Of a stretch of DNA of 64,000 bases, positions 21,161-31,524 are shown piece after piece. Where the stretch lies: assembly GCF_023973825.1 (NCBI RefSeq), contig NC_090127.1, positions 1,522,001 through 1,586,000 of the forward strand, written 5' to 3'. A program made the translations under genes and the position numbers. Below the pieces are notes generated by a model, which worked only from the letters and a program-made list of their open reading frames with translations, searched no databases and had not been told where the DNA came from. Positions within the stretch are counted from its first letter, which is position 1, and each line of letters starts with the position of its first letter. The DNA is from Plasmodium brasilianum (taxonomy: Eukaryota > Apicomplexa > Aconoidasida > Haemosporida > Plasmodiidae).

Positions 21161-22921
21161 TTAATCTTCTAAGTAAGCTACATCGGGCACCCACCATGGC
21201 AAAAGTGTCATAAAAAACATGACTACTGATTGATATATAAATTTTTCAAATTTCGTCGGTTTCCTTCTAGCAGCAATTCTTGAATTGTTGTCCTCTTCAT
21301 TTTTAATATTTTGAACATCCGTTTCTTTTTTTTTGCAAGACTCATTACTTAAGCGGGATTCACTAGTGTCTGAATTCTTTTCGGAGTCATTACAATATGA
21401 ATTTATAAATTCACTCATGCTATTATTTAATAAATTATTAAATGTTGTTGAACTATCATGAAAATATGTATTATTGTCATTATCATTAGTGTTATTTGTC
21501 GTATTTACATAATTAGCATTTTTATTATTTGCATTATTAATATTTCTTCTTCTAATACCTGAATTTGCAAGATTCCCAACATCACCACCATCATTATGAG
21601 TAACGTCTATTCCGTTAAAGAATTCATCATCAGTTTCATCCTTTAAATTATGATCCTTTTTTTCATTTACATTTAATGCAGAATTAAATTCGTCATATGA
21701 ACTTTTTTTTACTTTTAATTCAATTCCATCATTTTTTTCTTCATCTAGCTTCTTTTTTTTAAACAAAAAAAAGGAACTTTTCTTTTGATTGTCCATGTTA
21801 TCCATACTCACACCAGTTTTTTCATTTGTCTCTTTCAAATTTTTATTAGTAATTTTTAAATTAAATTGATCATTAAACTTTTCCATAAATTCCTCGTCAT
21901 TTTTCTCATACATTCCATCATTACTCCATTCTCCAACCGCACCTTTAGTATCATCATTATTTTCACGATTACTTTCCATTCGTACGCGGGTTGATAACTC
22001 ATTTATTACATTCGTTTTTTCAGCCGTTTTTTCAGCCGTTTTTTCATTCTTTATTTCATGTGTTTCTTTTCCTTCTTCCCCTTTTTGTATGAATCCCTGT
22101 GAAGTTAAACAGTTTTGATTTGTTTGTTCATTATCCGGTCCATTATTCTGCACATTATTCATCCCATTACTCTGTTCACTATTCTGTTCACTATTCTGTT
22201 CATTACTTTCCTGTGTACCTTCATTTAAGTTGTAGCTTTCCACAATGTTTCCATTTTCCATGCTATTATTTAGATTTCTTGATTCTCTTATTCTTCTTAA
22301 AACTTGTTCTATCGATTCATTATTTGACATAAAACTAAAATTGTTTACTAGGACATCAAAAAATCCCCTATTGTATAAAATAAACAAGCCAGAAACAATA
22401 AAATACATCTTCGAATTAGCTTCAAATAAAAATAAAACAAATAAAATTTTTAATAATAAAAATATGTGTGATCTTTCGATTACGTCCATTATGTAGTTAT
22501 TCAATAGTGTTCTTCGATTTACTTGGTCAGTTTGACTCGATTCATTATTTATCATATCATTATTTGTCTCTCCATTATTATTGTTATTATTGCTACCAAA
22601 AGAATCAGAACTTTGCTCGTTTATCTTATTTTCCTTCTTATTTAGTTGTTCCTCAATTAAATGAATACTTTTTAAAAATTCCTGACTATCATTTGATTTA
22701 ACTAGTGTATCAATAAAATAATGCTGAGAAGTCACATGTTCATTTAACAAATAATCATGTGATCCATCCTTTATGTTTGAAATAATACTATTATAAAAGT
22801 AAATATTTTTTATTTGATCTTGATATTTTGATAATCTTTTTGCATATGTTAATAGTAAAATTTTGTAAATCCTTGTCTGATCTTCATTTGATGAATCTTC
22901 TTTTAAGTTCTCATGTTCCAT
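21161..22921 (-). CDS. Membrane protein, possibly HERP-like (ER quality control)
   Basis: A single-exon protein of 586 residues. A helical N-terminal region (about 15-100) is followed by an Asn tract and a hydrophobic hairpin at about residues 152-186 (IFLLLKILFVLFLFEAN, MYFIVSGLFILYNRGFF). A long disordered Asn/Gln/Glu/Lys-rich middle follows, and a last hydrophobic segment at the very end (YQSVVMFFMTLLPWWVPDVA). The hairpin plus a C-terminal FF-x-x-LLP-x-x-P stretch resembles the HERPUD proteins, which scaffold the HRD1 ubiquitin ligase in the ER membrane, but no N-terminal ubiquitin-like domain is evident. The HERP idea is an inference with low weight. Short repeats encoding EQNSEQNSEQS (about 22170-22205) and EKTAEKTAEK (22016-22046) lie in the disordered part. 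Start and stop are clear. Confidence 0.8.
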   Translation of the reverse strand: MEHENLKEDSSNEDQTRIYKILLLTYAKRLSKYQDQIKNIYFYNSIISNIKDGSHDYLLNEHVTSQHYFIDTLVKSNDSQEFLKSIHLIEEQLNKKENKINEQSSDSFGSNNNNNNGETNNDMINNESSQTDQVNRRTLLNNYIMDVIERSHIFLLLKILFVLFLFEANSKMYFIVSGLFILYNRGFFDVLVNNFSFMSNNESIEQVLRRIRESRNLNNSMENGNIVESYNLNEGTQESNEQNSEQNSEQSNGMNNVQNNGPDNEQTNQNCLTSQGFIQKGEEGKETHEIKNEKTAEKTAEKTNVINELSTRVRMESNRENNDDTKGAVGEWSNDGMYEKNDEEFMEKFNDQFNLKITNKNLKETNEKTGVSMDNMDNQKKSSFFLFKKKKLDEEKNDGIELKVKKSSYDEFNSALNVNEKKDHNLKDETDDEFFNGIDVTHNDGGDVGNLANSGIRRRNINNANNKNANYVNTTNNTNDNDNNTYFHDSSTTFNNLLNNSMSEFINSYCNDSEKNSDTSESRLSNESCKKKETDVQNIKNEEDNNSRIAARRKPTKFEKFIYQSVVMFFMTLLPWWVPDVAYLED

Positions 22922-23602
22922 TGTTACGTCATAAAAGTATAATCATCAAGTGGCGCGTAAAATACGGGTACACATAAATTGATGGACAAACAAAGAAGAA
23001 CTAAGCGTTATATGTCTTCGTGTACACATATATATGTATATCTATATAAGCATACACATTATTATATATACACCACTGTCTGTCATTCAAAAAAAAAAAA
23101 ATCCTTTTCCTTCTTTTTATTTTTTATTCATATAAATTTTCAAAAATTCATGAAAACTTTCATAATACTTTTTTATCATATATATATCATCCAAAATTAA
23201 TAATATGCATGAAATAATTTTATTACTGATAAAAACTTTTGTACGTGCCTGAGTAAGCAAACATTTCTTAAACAAGTATCATATACATACGCAATGTACA
23301 ATAAATTTTTCAAACAACAATAAAAATACAATCGTTAAATGGAAAAAACTAATCATGTGCACTTAAGTTTTATCAATCCACAAAAGTGCAAAAAAGGTCT
23401 ATTCCAACAAGTACTTGCGCATATACATATATAAACATGATTATGTTCAAAAATACATACAAACAAAAGTATACATAAATACAAATAAGTAAACTTTCTA
23501 AACGTTAAAATAACACAAAATCGCAACCTGCATATATCTGAACTTCTAACATATGACGGATGCGTTAAAATTCATAATATGTGTCAAAATATATACATAT
23601 GA

Positions 23603-23636
<34 letters not shown>

Positions 23637-24014
23637 GAAGTTATAGCTTTGTTATTAATTACAATAATTATTCTTTAAACAATAATTTTCGTACACTAAA
23701 AAATATACTTCGTTTTCTCAAAATTCATGGTAAATAAAACTTGTATATTTATTTTTTCCACATTTTTTTGGTTTTCTTTTTTGTTTACACGTGAGAAAGT
23801 AAATATTCTCCATATATACTACCGTTTATCCATTAACACAAACCTGCAAAAATTAGTTAAAACATTTATATACATATAATTATGTATGTATATATATGCA
23901 AAAAATGCCCCTAAAAAAAATCTACTAAGATACATGAATTAAAAAAGGATATATATATGAATGAAACATTTTTTCAATGTTTCCTTACTTTCTGTGCTTT
24001 TAAAAAATTGAAAA
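22922..24014. other. Intergenic region, no supported gene
   Basis: Upstream region of the membrane-protein gene and 3' flank of the RIIa gene (both minus strand). It consists of AT-rich sequence with tracts of ATATAT; I see no exon-like island. Confidence 0.55.
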
Positions 24015-24867
24015 TTACTTCTTTTTAAAGTAGGAAAAATATTCATTTGCGTATTTAAAAATATCTTCCTAAAATAAATCAAAAAACAAAAAAATAAAAA
24101 AAAATAAAAAAAATAAAAAAGGTAAGAAATATAAATTCTTCACCATATATTATAAAATATATATCTTATTAATGAATTATATAAAACGAAAAAGTGACTG
24201 TAAAATTATTCAAATTTTACGTGAAAATAGGAATAAAAATTTAAAAAAAGAAAAATAAAAAAAAGAAAAGAATAATAGAAAAACGAATAAAAAATTTGGG
24301 GTGAAAATGAATTGGACGTGCATAGTGTAATTATGACTTTCTTTTTTTCCTTTTTTTTTTAATGTGTTTCACATTTTTTAAATATTTTAAATTTATTTCA
24401 TGAAAAATAATGTAAAAAGTTAACAAATTGTTTAAATTTAAATAAGATCTTAATGCATCCAATTTTGAGCATAAAAACTGTCAAATAAATAATCAAAAGA
24501 AAACATACTTTAAATATCCTATCATTTTTTTCTTGAATAAATACTACTTTGATTTGTTTTATATTTATTGTTATTACTGGAGTATGTAACAAGATAGAGG
24601 ATATAAAATCGTTTAGTAAGTCTTTTAGTTCTGGGTGCGATTCCATATATTTAGAATTTTCATCTTTCAAGTTATTCTAATAAGGAATTGGTAAAATTTA
24701 CTAGCATGGATATGTATTATATATTTATATTTATATCTATGCACATGTTAGTACATTTAATTTGCAGATTAATTAACGTTGTTTATGTAAATTCATTTCA
24801 TTGCATATGTACATACGGTCTCTTCGTCAAGATTATTTTTTTCAATCAAATTAAAGTCTTTTTCCAT
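24015..24867 (-). CDS. Small RIIa/DPY-30-type domain protein, three exons
   Basis: RIIa domains are four-helix dimerisation/docking modules that bind amphipathic anchoring helices (PKA anchors, radial-spoke protein 3, fibrous-sheath proteins). Minus-strand exons 24817-24867 (MEKDFNLIEKNNLDEET), 24578-24676 and 24015-24068 (EDIFKYANEYFSYFKKK-stop) are phase 0 throughout and give 67 residues. The joined core HPELKDLLNDFISSILLHTP + EDIFKYANEYF is the RIIa pattern (h-x-x-L-L-x-x-F-x-x-x-L-L-x-x-P-x-D-I-x-x-F-A-x-x-Y-F). The junction matters: reading through the donor GTAATA adds a run of nonsense residues instead. The size is close to the smallest metazoan members (RIIAD1 type). A role in the male-gamete flagellum is likely from the family and from RSPH9 nearby. 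Confidence 0.82.
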
Positions 24868-25506
24868 TTTTGTATTTGTGGTGTTTTATAAAATATTGTG
24901 CAGTTTTCCTTTGAAACTTTTTATTTTACACATTTGTATATATATATATATATACATATGTGTACGTATAAAATGTAATACAATTTAAATATATATTTTT
25001 TTTATATATATTACTACACTGCTATTATTCTTTCATCATAGATAAACAAAACAATACCTGAATAGCGTACTCTTTCAGTAAATTAGTGTACCATGTTGAA
25101 ATGTGAAATTTTGTTCGCACTTTTGAATTTGTATAGTATTAAATATACAGAAATATAGAGAAACAACACAAAAAGAAAAAAATATATATATATTGGAAGT
25201 TTTTTTGTTTATGCATAAACTTTTTTTTTTAAAAATGAATAAAAGAAGGAAATGAAAAATATTTTTATTTAAAGATTAATATTTTAATTGTTATTTAATT
25301 ATTTATTTATATATTTATTTATTTATTAATCCTTTTTAATATCTTTTTTATTATAAGACAAGAGTAAATATTTTAATATAGGGGAAAATAAAACGCACAC
25401 GCATATGTATGTATATATATATATATATATATATTCAATTACAAGTGTATATGTGTAATTTTTTTATGCGTATTATATATCCTCAAAGTTTTGCGTTTAA
25501 TTTATA
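24868..25506. promoter_or_regulatory. Divergent intergenic region (RIIa gene / SDHAF4)
   Basis: 639 bases between two genes transcribed away from each other, so both promoters must lie here. The sequence is AT-rich with ATTT repeats at about 25297-25330 and an (AT)n tract at 25410-25433. No specific binding word stands out. Confidence 0.5.
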
Positions 25507-25968
25507 ATGAAAAAATTTTCTCATTCAATATCTCTTAGCAGAAATAAATTATTATCTTTTAATTTTAACGCATATCATAATAATAGAACGGAGAAAAAAA
25601 TCGTAGCTCAACAATTCAGAAAACGCAGTTTTATAATATTAAATGGGTTTTCTCATGAGTGCTTTTCAACCTTAGAAATAAATAATTCTGTTGAAATTTC
25701 AAAAGACAAACTAAAAGATAAAGGCAATAATAAATATTTTAAAAAATATGAAAAAGAAAAAAAGTCAAACGAATCTGATAAAACAGAAAAACAAAATAAA
25801 GACAAAAAAGAAGAAAAATTAAATGATATTATAAAAGAGGAGAAGGAAAAACAAAAAGAGATAGATTCAACAGAAAAATTACCAGAAGAATTTGGATACA
25901 AGTATGACAAACATGAACCAACAATGTTCGGTGACTGGTCTCACAACTGTAGAGTTACTGATTTTTAA
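25507..25968 (+). CDS. SDHAF4: Succinate dehydrogenase assembly factor 4 (DUF1674)
   Basis: SDHAF4 binds the flavinylated SdhA subunit in the mitochondrial matrix and hands it to SdhB during complex II assembly. The 153-residue single-exon protein ends with the family hallmark: EEFGYKYDKHEPTMFGDWSH followed by NCRVTDF, matching the GP-x-EPTR-[FY]GDWE-x-x-GR-[CV]-[ST]DF consensus, with the conserved GDW and terminal DF. The first 50 residues are basic with hydrophobic residues (KKFSHSISLSRNKLLSFNFN) and fit a mitochondrial presequence. The middle is a charged Lys/Glu-rich helix (about 65-120) that is longer than in other eukaryotes. The family call rests on the C-terminal motif alone, which is very characteristic. 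Confidence 0.9.
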   Translation: MKKFSHSISLSRNKLLSFNFNAYHNNRTEKKIVAQQFRKRSFIILNGFSHECFSTLEINNSVEISKDKLKDKGNNKYFKKYEKEKKSNESDKTEKQNKDKKEEKLNDIIKEEKEKQKEIDSTEKLPEEFGYKYDKHEPTMFGDWSHNCRVTDF

Positions 25969-26402
25969 GTATTCTGATTTATTTTGTTTTATTTTGCTTA
26001 ATTTTGTATATTTTATTATTTTTTTCTCACTGTATAAGTATGTGCATACGTTCTCATATATGTATATGTATCCCATTTTACCAAAAAGAGCGGATTGTAG
26101 ATAAAAATTGACTTTTTTATTAACCCTTATATATATGTAACATTTTGAATTTATAAAACGTTAAGGCATATTTTAGTTTTCTTTAGCATCATATTACAGT
26201 ATTTATATTTAAAAAATAAACATACTAAAACAAATGAATAACTGAAAAATGCATATATAAATGAATTGCTGTTGAAAAAGCACTCTTTCAAGTAAATAAG
26301 CATATATATTTGCATATACGTCATAGATGTAATATATATGCGTAGAAATTTATGTACATGTACACACCGCATGGTCAAGGAAACAAAATGAAAAGAGAAA
26401 CT
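25969..26402. other. Convergent intergenic region, no gene
   Basis: Short region in which SDHAF4 (plus) and the large low-complexity gene (minus) both end. No coding signal is seen. Confidence 0.55.
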
Positions 26403-29400
26403 TTAATGTTCACTCAAAAAATCACAGGATAGCAACTTTTCGATTCTGTTAAGAACTGCATCACATTTATTTTCAAATTTTTTTCCTAGAGAAGCATCTA
26501 AATCTTTTATTCTGTTTTGAATTTCATTCTCCATATATGATATTTGCAAATCAGTATTAACAAAATTATCATTCATAGATAATTTTCTAATATAATTAGA
26601 ATTATATTTATTTTCCATGGCTAGCTTATCCGTATCAACAATTTTATTTGAATTATTAGACATAGTTAAATCAAAATTGTTAGATGTATGTATATCATAA
26701 TTATCCATAAAATTTTGAAAATTATTATTAATTGATGTAGAGCAGTCATTCGGTATATTGGAATATTTCTTAATTTCTTGATTGAAAGAAAATTCTAATT
26801 CGCAATTATTACTGTTATAATCTGCACTAATGTCATTATTACCATTACTATTATTATGGCCGCTACTATTATTATGGCTGCTACTATTATTATGGCCGCT
26901 ACTATTATTATGGCCGCTACTATTATTATGGCTGCTACTATTATTATGGCCGCTACTATTATTATGGCCGCTACTATTATTATGGCCGCTACTATTATTA
27001 TGACCGCTACTATTATTATGGCCGCTACTATTATTATGGCCGCTATTATTATTATGACCGCTACTATTATTATGACCGCTACTATTATTATGGTTGCTAC
27101 TATTAATATGGCCGCTACTATTATTATAATTTTTTTTTTCAAAATCTTCGAAACTATCTTCTATGTTATTATAGAATTCCCCCTTTTCCAATTCCTCTTC
27201 AATGTCACCATTAGATGTATCCATTGGGTGACTGTTTGCATTATTATCCATTAAAAAATAATTCAAACAATCCTCTTCTTTTTCATTATAATCTACTAAG
27301 TTATTGGTTTTGTCATTTATCAGATATTTATTGTGAATATCCAGATTTTTTCTAGATATACATTTCTGATTAATGTCATTAACTTCTGGATTTATCATTA
27401 TCCCCTTTTTTTTAATACTTTTTTGAAACTCTACTAATAGATCAGCTTTTTGTTCATCATTCTTTACAAAAGTATTGAATTTTTTATAATCTAGTTGTAT
27501 ATTCTTTTTAGGAATATTCTCACTTATATTGAGATGATATCTTCTGTTGTTTCCATAATAATAGTTCATTTCATTTATGTGTTTCTTCTTTTTTTCAAAT
27601 TCGTTAAATAGTTGGTCTTTATCACAATCATCATTTGAACATTTCAAGTTATACTTAATTAAATTGTTATTCGAATCTTCTATATAATCTTCTGATTTAT
27701 TTAAATAACTTTTTGACTCCTTATTATTAGAGTTATTTGTTGATTCTACAAAATTGATTGTTAATCCCATCAACTTCTCTTCATATTTAGAATTTTGTAA
27801 GGTACTACCATTCATCTGACGCAAATGATTTTCTGACTCTATCTGACTATCTTTGGAATTCATTAATCTATCACTGGATTCATTAAGGATATTGTTTAAT
27901 TCTCTGTAACTTTGTTTTTGTCTAACAAGACAATTATTTGAATTTAACGTATTTTCATGTGATTCTATATGACTATATATTGAATTAGATATGCTCCTTC
28001 TCGATTCACTATTTACTGTTTCGGAATGTATGTTATTCCTATTACGCAATTTGTTCACATAGTATTCTGACTTACTTAACTTATTAGAAGATTCATTCGA
28101 AATGTAGCCTTCTTCATTTTGACTCTGATTCAAGCTGATTGAAGTATTATGTGTTTCTGTTATGGTATCCATAGATGCATGCATAGCATAATTTGAATCA
28201 TTTAAGTTATTAGCTTCCCTGAAATTATTTTCTTCCCCAACAATATTCGATTCGGCTAAATTATATGATTCTTTTTCGTAGTGGCTCTTTGATTTTTCCA
28301 TGCTTGGATTCGTTAGACCGTTTCTATATTCCATATCTCTATTCGCATTTGTTTGATTATTAGATAATTCTTCTGAGTTATTTGTCCACTTTTCTCTCCC
28401 ACTTTTTGATATTACAGAATTGCTTCTTATATTTACATTATTACTTGATTCCGTAATACTACGTGATGTGGGTTTATTTTGATCAAAAATTGGGTCTATC
28501 AATTTTGCAGTCAGATCCACTGTTCTATTTCTTGATGCTTTCATCTTATTTTCATAATCTGTTAAATTATTTTTTGCTATTTCTGTATGTTCTTTTATCG
28601 AATTCTTACAGATACCTCTGCATTCTGTATAGCTTCTTCTAGATTCCATGTGCCTGCTATTTGATTTATTTGTACTGTATGCCGACTCTATCTTAGCACT
28701 TTGTCGCGTTAACATACTATTTGTTGTTTGACCATCGTTGACTAATGTCTCTGATAAATTGCTCCTTGACAGTATGTAACTGTGATTCACTTTCATGGAA
28801 GCTCTTGATCCCCCCAAAATATCACCAGACCCAGCTAAATTACCACTCGATCGAGCTAATCTGTTGCTCGACTCCACCGAATTACTCTCAGATGTTGTAT
28901 ACCTATCTTTTGACTTCACTGATACAATGGATGTGTCCACGAAAGTTCTATTAGAATTATTGTGAGTAACTCTAGATTTTACTGATTGCTCTAAACACCT
29001 GTTATAATTTATGTGGGAATCATTTTCCTTCAGCTTTTCACTTTTTTCTAATATATTATTTTTTTTGTTGTTATGAATATTTAAGTTTTTTTCAGATGAC
29101 ATTTTATCCATTATAAAGCTACTGTTTAACTCATTACTATTCGCATTTTTGTTTCTTTGATGAAGTTCATTCTTTGTATTTGTTAACTGTTCATCATTAA
29201 TAAACTCTTCTTTGTTATCATAATTATCAGAGAAGTCTATTGAGTTCAATTTTTGTTCTACTTCGTCTTTCTCATTTTTTTCTATATAATATCTATCATT
29301 ACTACTAATATGTTCATCAATATCTTTCGAATTGTTATTATGATTATTCTGCCTCTTGTAATTTACGCCTGTGTCCTTTTTGGTTTTGTTTAAATATTCT

Positions 29401-30509
29401 ATATCATCATTTTCACTTGAGTTCTTGTTTGCACCTTTTTCCCTTTCTACATTTGATTGTTCTGATTGATTATTACTCGTAAAATGAAAATTGTTTATAT
29501 TAATCTCTTGTTCATTATCCGAAATGAACAGATGATCACTTGTACTAAGTTTGGTATGCTTCTTTATTGAGTGTCCTTTATCATAAAACTTTTCGTCCTT
29601 TCGATTGATGTTTTTAGAAGCATTATTTATATCATCAGTTTTATTATTATTTACTTTGATATAACTTTTTTCAGAATTGTAATTAATATCCTCCATCACA
29701 TCTTGATTGTCTCTGTGTTTTTCATTTTCTAGCATTATACTATTTTTTAATTCTTTTTCCTTTTTAAGATTATTTGAAAATGATGAATTCTGAATATTGT
29801 ATTTTTGACTAGCTGTTAATGACATAATGTTATTTTTCGAATCTCTACTTACATTTACGAATAATACTTTGTCTTTTGAATTAATGTAAGTAAAATTATC
29901 TCTCGAATTATCTACTTTATATTTGTTGATATTATTTCCAACATGGCCAGAGTCAACAACACTACTAATATTACTAACATTGTCAACGCCTTCAGCTTCA
30001 TCAACATTGCCAGCATTTTCGACATTCGAATAATTCAATTTATTGTAGTTTTTAAAGGTAAGCTGACGATCAATTTTCTCTTCTTCGACATAGTCTTCCT
30101 CCTTTTCATGAAAACTTGTTGACACGTTTAAATTTTGAGAATATCCATTTTCCATACTTTCACTATAACTTTTCATTCCATAGTCAGTACTAGAATTGTC
30201 TAGACATTTGTCTTGATTATGCTTATGATCCTTTGTATTTGATAGTCTTTTAAGATTTGTTATGTCTCTTGGTTGTTTTGAATAATTTTCCTCTTCTTCC
30301 ATATAACTACTAGCCAAAAAGGAGTTTGTGCTTTCATTTAATGCATTTTCCGAATTAATTTTCTTTGTAATTGGATTATTCTTTTCATATCCACTTTCAA
30401 GTTTATTATCATTTATTATTGATCCGTTCTTTTTAATCAGTTTACTGTTCGTTATAAAATCGTCTCTTTTGTTAATCGTTTCATTTTTTTTTCTCACGAA
30501 ATAATGCAT
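26403..30509 (-). CDS. Large Asn/Ser-rich protein of unknown function
   Basis: A 1368-residue single-exon frame with an ATG start (MHYFVRKKNETINKRDDF). It is low-complexity over almost its whole length (Asn, Ser, Lys, Glu), with no membrane helix, signal peptide or recognisable domain. A hexapeptide array (about residues 1129-1222) encodes SGHNNS-type units. A scattered motif of the type ESxxxLxxSxx (for example SNRLARSSGNLAGSGDILGG and SESSDRL-like pieces) recurs between about 520 and 920 and looks like an older, decayed repeat. The most ordered parts are the segment around QADLLVEFQKSIKKKGIMI (about 1020-1040) and the C-terminal 50 residues (ENEIQNRIKDLDASLGKKFE... to LLSCDFLSEH), which predict as a coiled coil and may be the functional core. 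It lies head-to-head with RSPH9. Confidence 0.8.
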   Translation of the reverse strand: MHYFVRKKNETINKRDDFITNSKLIKKNGSIINDNKLESGYEKNNPITKKINSENALNESTNSFLASSYMEEEENYSKQPRDITNLKRLSNTKDHKHNQDKCLDNSSTDYGMKSYSESMENGYSQNLNVSTSFHEKEEDYVEEEKIDRQLTFKNYNKLNYSNVENAGNVDEAEGVDNVSNISSVVDSGHVGNNINKYKVDNSRDNFTYINSKDKVLFVNVSRDSKNNIMSLTASQKYNIQNSSFSNNLKKEKELKNSIMLENEKHRDNQDVMEDINYNSEKSYIKVNNNKTDDINNASKNINRKDEKFYDKGHSIKKHTKLSTSDHLFISDNEQEININNFHFTSNNQSEQSNVEREKGANKNSSENDDIEYLNKTKKDTGVNYKRQNNHNNNSKDIDEHISSNDRYYIEKNEKDEVEQKLNSIDFSDNYDNKEEFINDEQLTNTKNELHQRNKNANSNELNSSFIMDKMSSEKNLNIHNNKKNNILEKSEKLKENDSHINYNRCLEQSVKSRVTHNNSNRTFVDTSIVSVKSKDRYTTSESNSVESSNRLARSSGNLAGSGDILGGSRASMKVNHSYILSRSNLSETLVNDGQTTNSMLTRQSAKIESAYSTNKSNSRHMESRRSYTECRGICKNSIKEHTEIAKNNLTDYENKMKASRNRTVDLTAKLIDPIFDQNKPTSRSITESSNNVNIRSNSVISKSGREKWTNNSEELSNNQTNANRDMEYRNGLTNPSMEKSKSHYEKESYNLAESNIVGEENNFREANNLNDSNYAMHASMDTITETHNTSISLNQSQNEEGYISNESSNKLSKSEYYVNKLRNRNNIHSETVNSESRRSISNSIYSHIESHENTLNSNNCLVRQKQSYRELNNILNESSDRLMNSKDSQIESENHLRQMNGSTLQNSKYEEKLMGLTINFVESTNNSNNKESKSYLNKSEDYIEDSNNNLIKYNLKCSNDDCDKDQLFNEFEKKKKHINEMNYYYGNNRRYHLNISENIPKKNIQLDYKKFNTFVKNDEQKADLLVEFQKSIKKKGIMINPEVNDINQKCISRKNLDIHNKYLINDKTNNLVDYNEKEEDCLNYFLMDNNANSHPMDTSNGDIEEELEKGEFYNNIEDSFEDFEKKNYNNSSGHINSSNHNNSSGHNNSSGHNNNSGHNNSSGHNNSSGHNNSSGHNNSSGHNNSSGHNNSSSHNNSSGHNNSSGHNNSSSHNNSSGHNNSNGNNDISADYNSNNCELEFSFNQEIKKYSNIPNDCSTSINNNFQNFMDNYDIHTSNNFDLTMSNNSNKIVDTDKLAMENKYNSNYIRKLSMNDNFVNTDLQISYMENEIQNRIKDLDASLGKKFENKCDAVLNRIEKLLSCDFLSEH
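26840..27125 (-). repeat. Coding hexapeptide array (SGHNNS units)
   Basis: About sixteen 18-base units on the minus strand encode SGHNNS with variants (SSHNNS, SGHNNN, SNHNNS). The unit is a multiple of three and free of stops in several frames, so spurious open frames appear on both strands over it. It lies near the C-terminal end of the large Asn/Ser-rich protein. His-rich Asn repeats of this kind can differ in copy number between strains. Confidence 0.92.
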
Positions 30510-30994
30510 TTTGCGTAGAAAATAAAAAGGAAATAAATTCTAAGTTATTGCAGATTCCTCCTCAATGCATTCTTGCATCTTTAATATGCGTTCAGGTACA
30601 CACACATGTATGAGGACGTGTGTGCATTCTTATACTAATATATCGACACTAATACATACATACGTAACTACTAATACATGTATATAATATCTTATTCTTT
30701 ACCTTTTTAATATGAAATACAAATATTTGCAAACATTTACTAACATTTACGAATATTTACGAGCATTTATGAGCATTTACAAGCATTTATGAGCATTTAC
30801 GAGCATTTACGAACATACACGAACCCTTTACTGAGTCAGGAGAAATAAATCGAATAACTAAATTTCAGCAAAACATGTGTACTGTGGAAATTATTATTAA
30901 CAGCGTACTTCTAGGGGTAGCAATAAAAGACCTTTAAAAGCCATATATGTAATATTAATTAAATTGAAAAAAATTACATATATATTATGGTATC

Positions 30995-31025
<31 letters not shown>

Positions 31026-31524
31026 TCACACCTACGCTAGCAATTTTTTTTTTTTTTTTTTGTCTTATCTAAATGAAAATATCTTGCTCAGATACATCCT
31101 CCATTTTGTGATTATGTTTATATATGAATATACATATGTATATATATATATATTCGCTTACATTTTTGGAAATTTTGTTTTCACGTACATGTAATAATTC
31201 TGTAGACACTAAGTTAAAATAAAAGTTGTTCTAAATTGGCCTATTTCCGATAATAAAGAAGTTTCTAAATATTGTTATTCTATGCGATATTTTTCCTAAA
31301 AATTGAAGGGAATATACACAGGTAAAAAAAGAATTTTATTCTTAAAAAAAGGAAAAGCTATAAAATGGGATAAAACGTACACATATATATATATGTATAT
31401 ATATACATTTGTGAACTTCAGTATGTGAACCTTATATGCCTACTTGCATCTACATGCTTTTTTCCGTATTTTTTCCTTTATTTCCCCTTTTTCTCCTCTT
31501 TTTTCTTATTCCATTTCAGCTGAA
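30510..31524. promoter_or_regulatory. Divergent intergenic region with a 10-base tandem repeat
   Basis: Promoter region for the large minus-strand gene and for RSPH9. At about 30735-30823 there are roughly nine degenerate copies of a 10-base unit (GAGCATTTAC). An (AT)n tract follows at 30990-31020. Immediately before the RSPH9 ATG a strong acceptor (CTTATTCCATTTCAG, ending 31519) suggests a spliced 5' leader. Confidence 0.55.

Noticed and set aside
26795..27254. Long Ile/Val- and Met/Ala/Thr-rich open frames on both strands
   Set aside because: They are other-frame readings of the SGHNNS coding array; an 18-base unit without stops keeps extra frames open.
30735..30823. 10-base GAGCATTTAC repeats considered as a telomere-like or CRISPR-like array
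   Set aside because: The unit does not match Plasmodium telomere repeats (GGGTTYA), has no spacers and is degenerate; it is treated as a simple promoter-region repeat.
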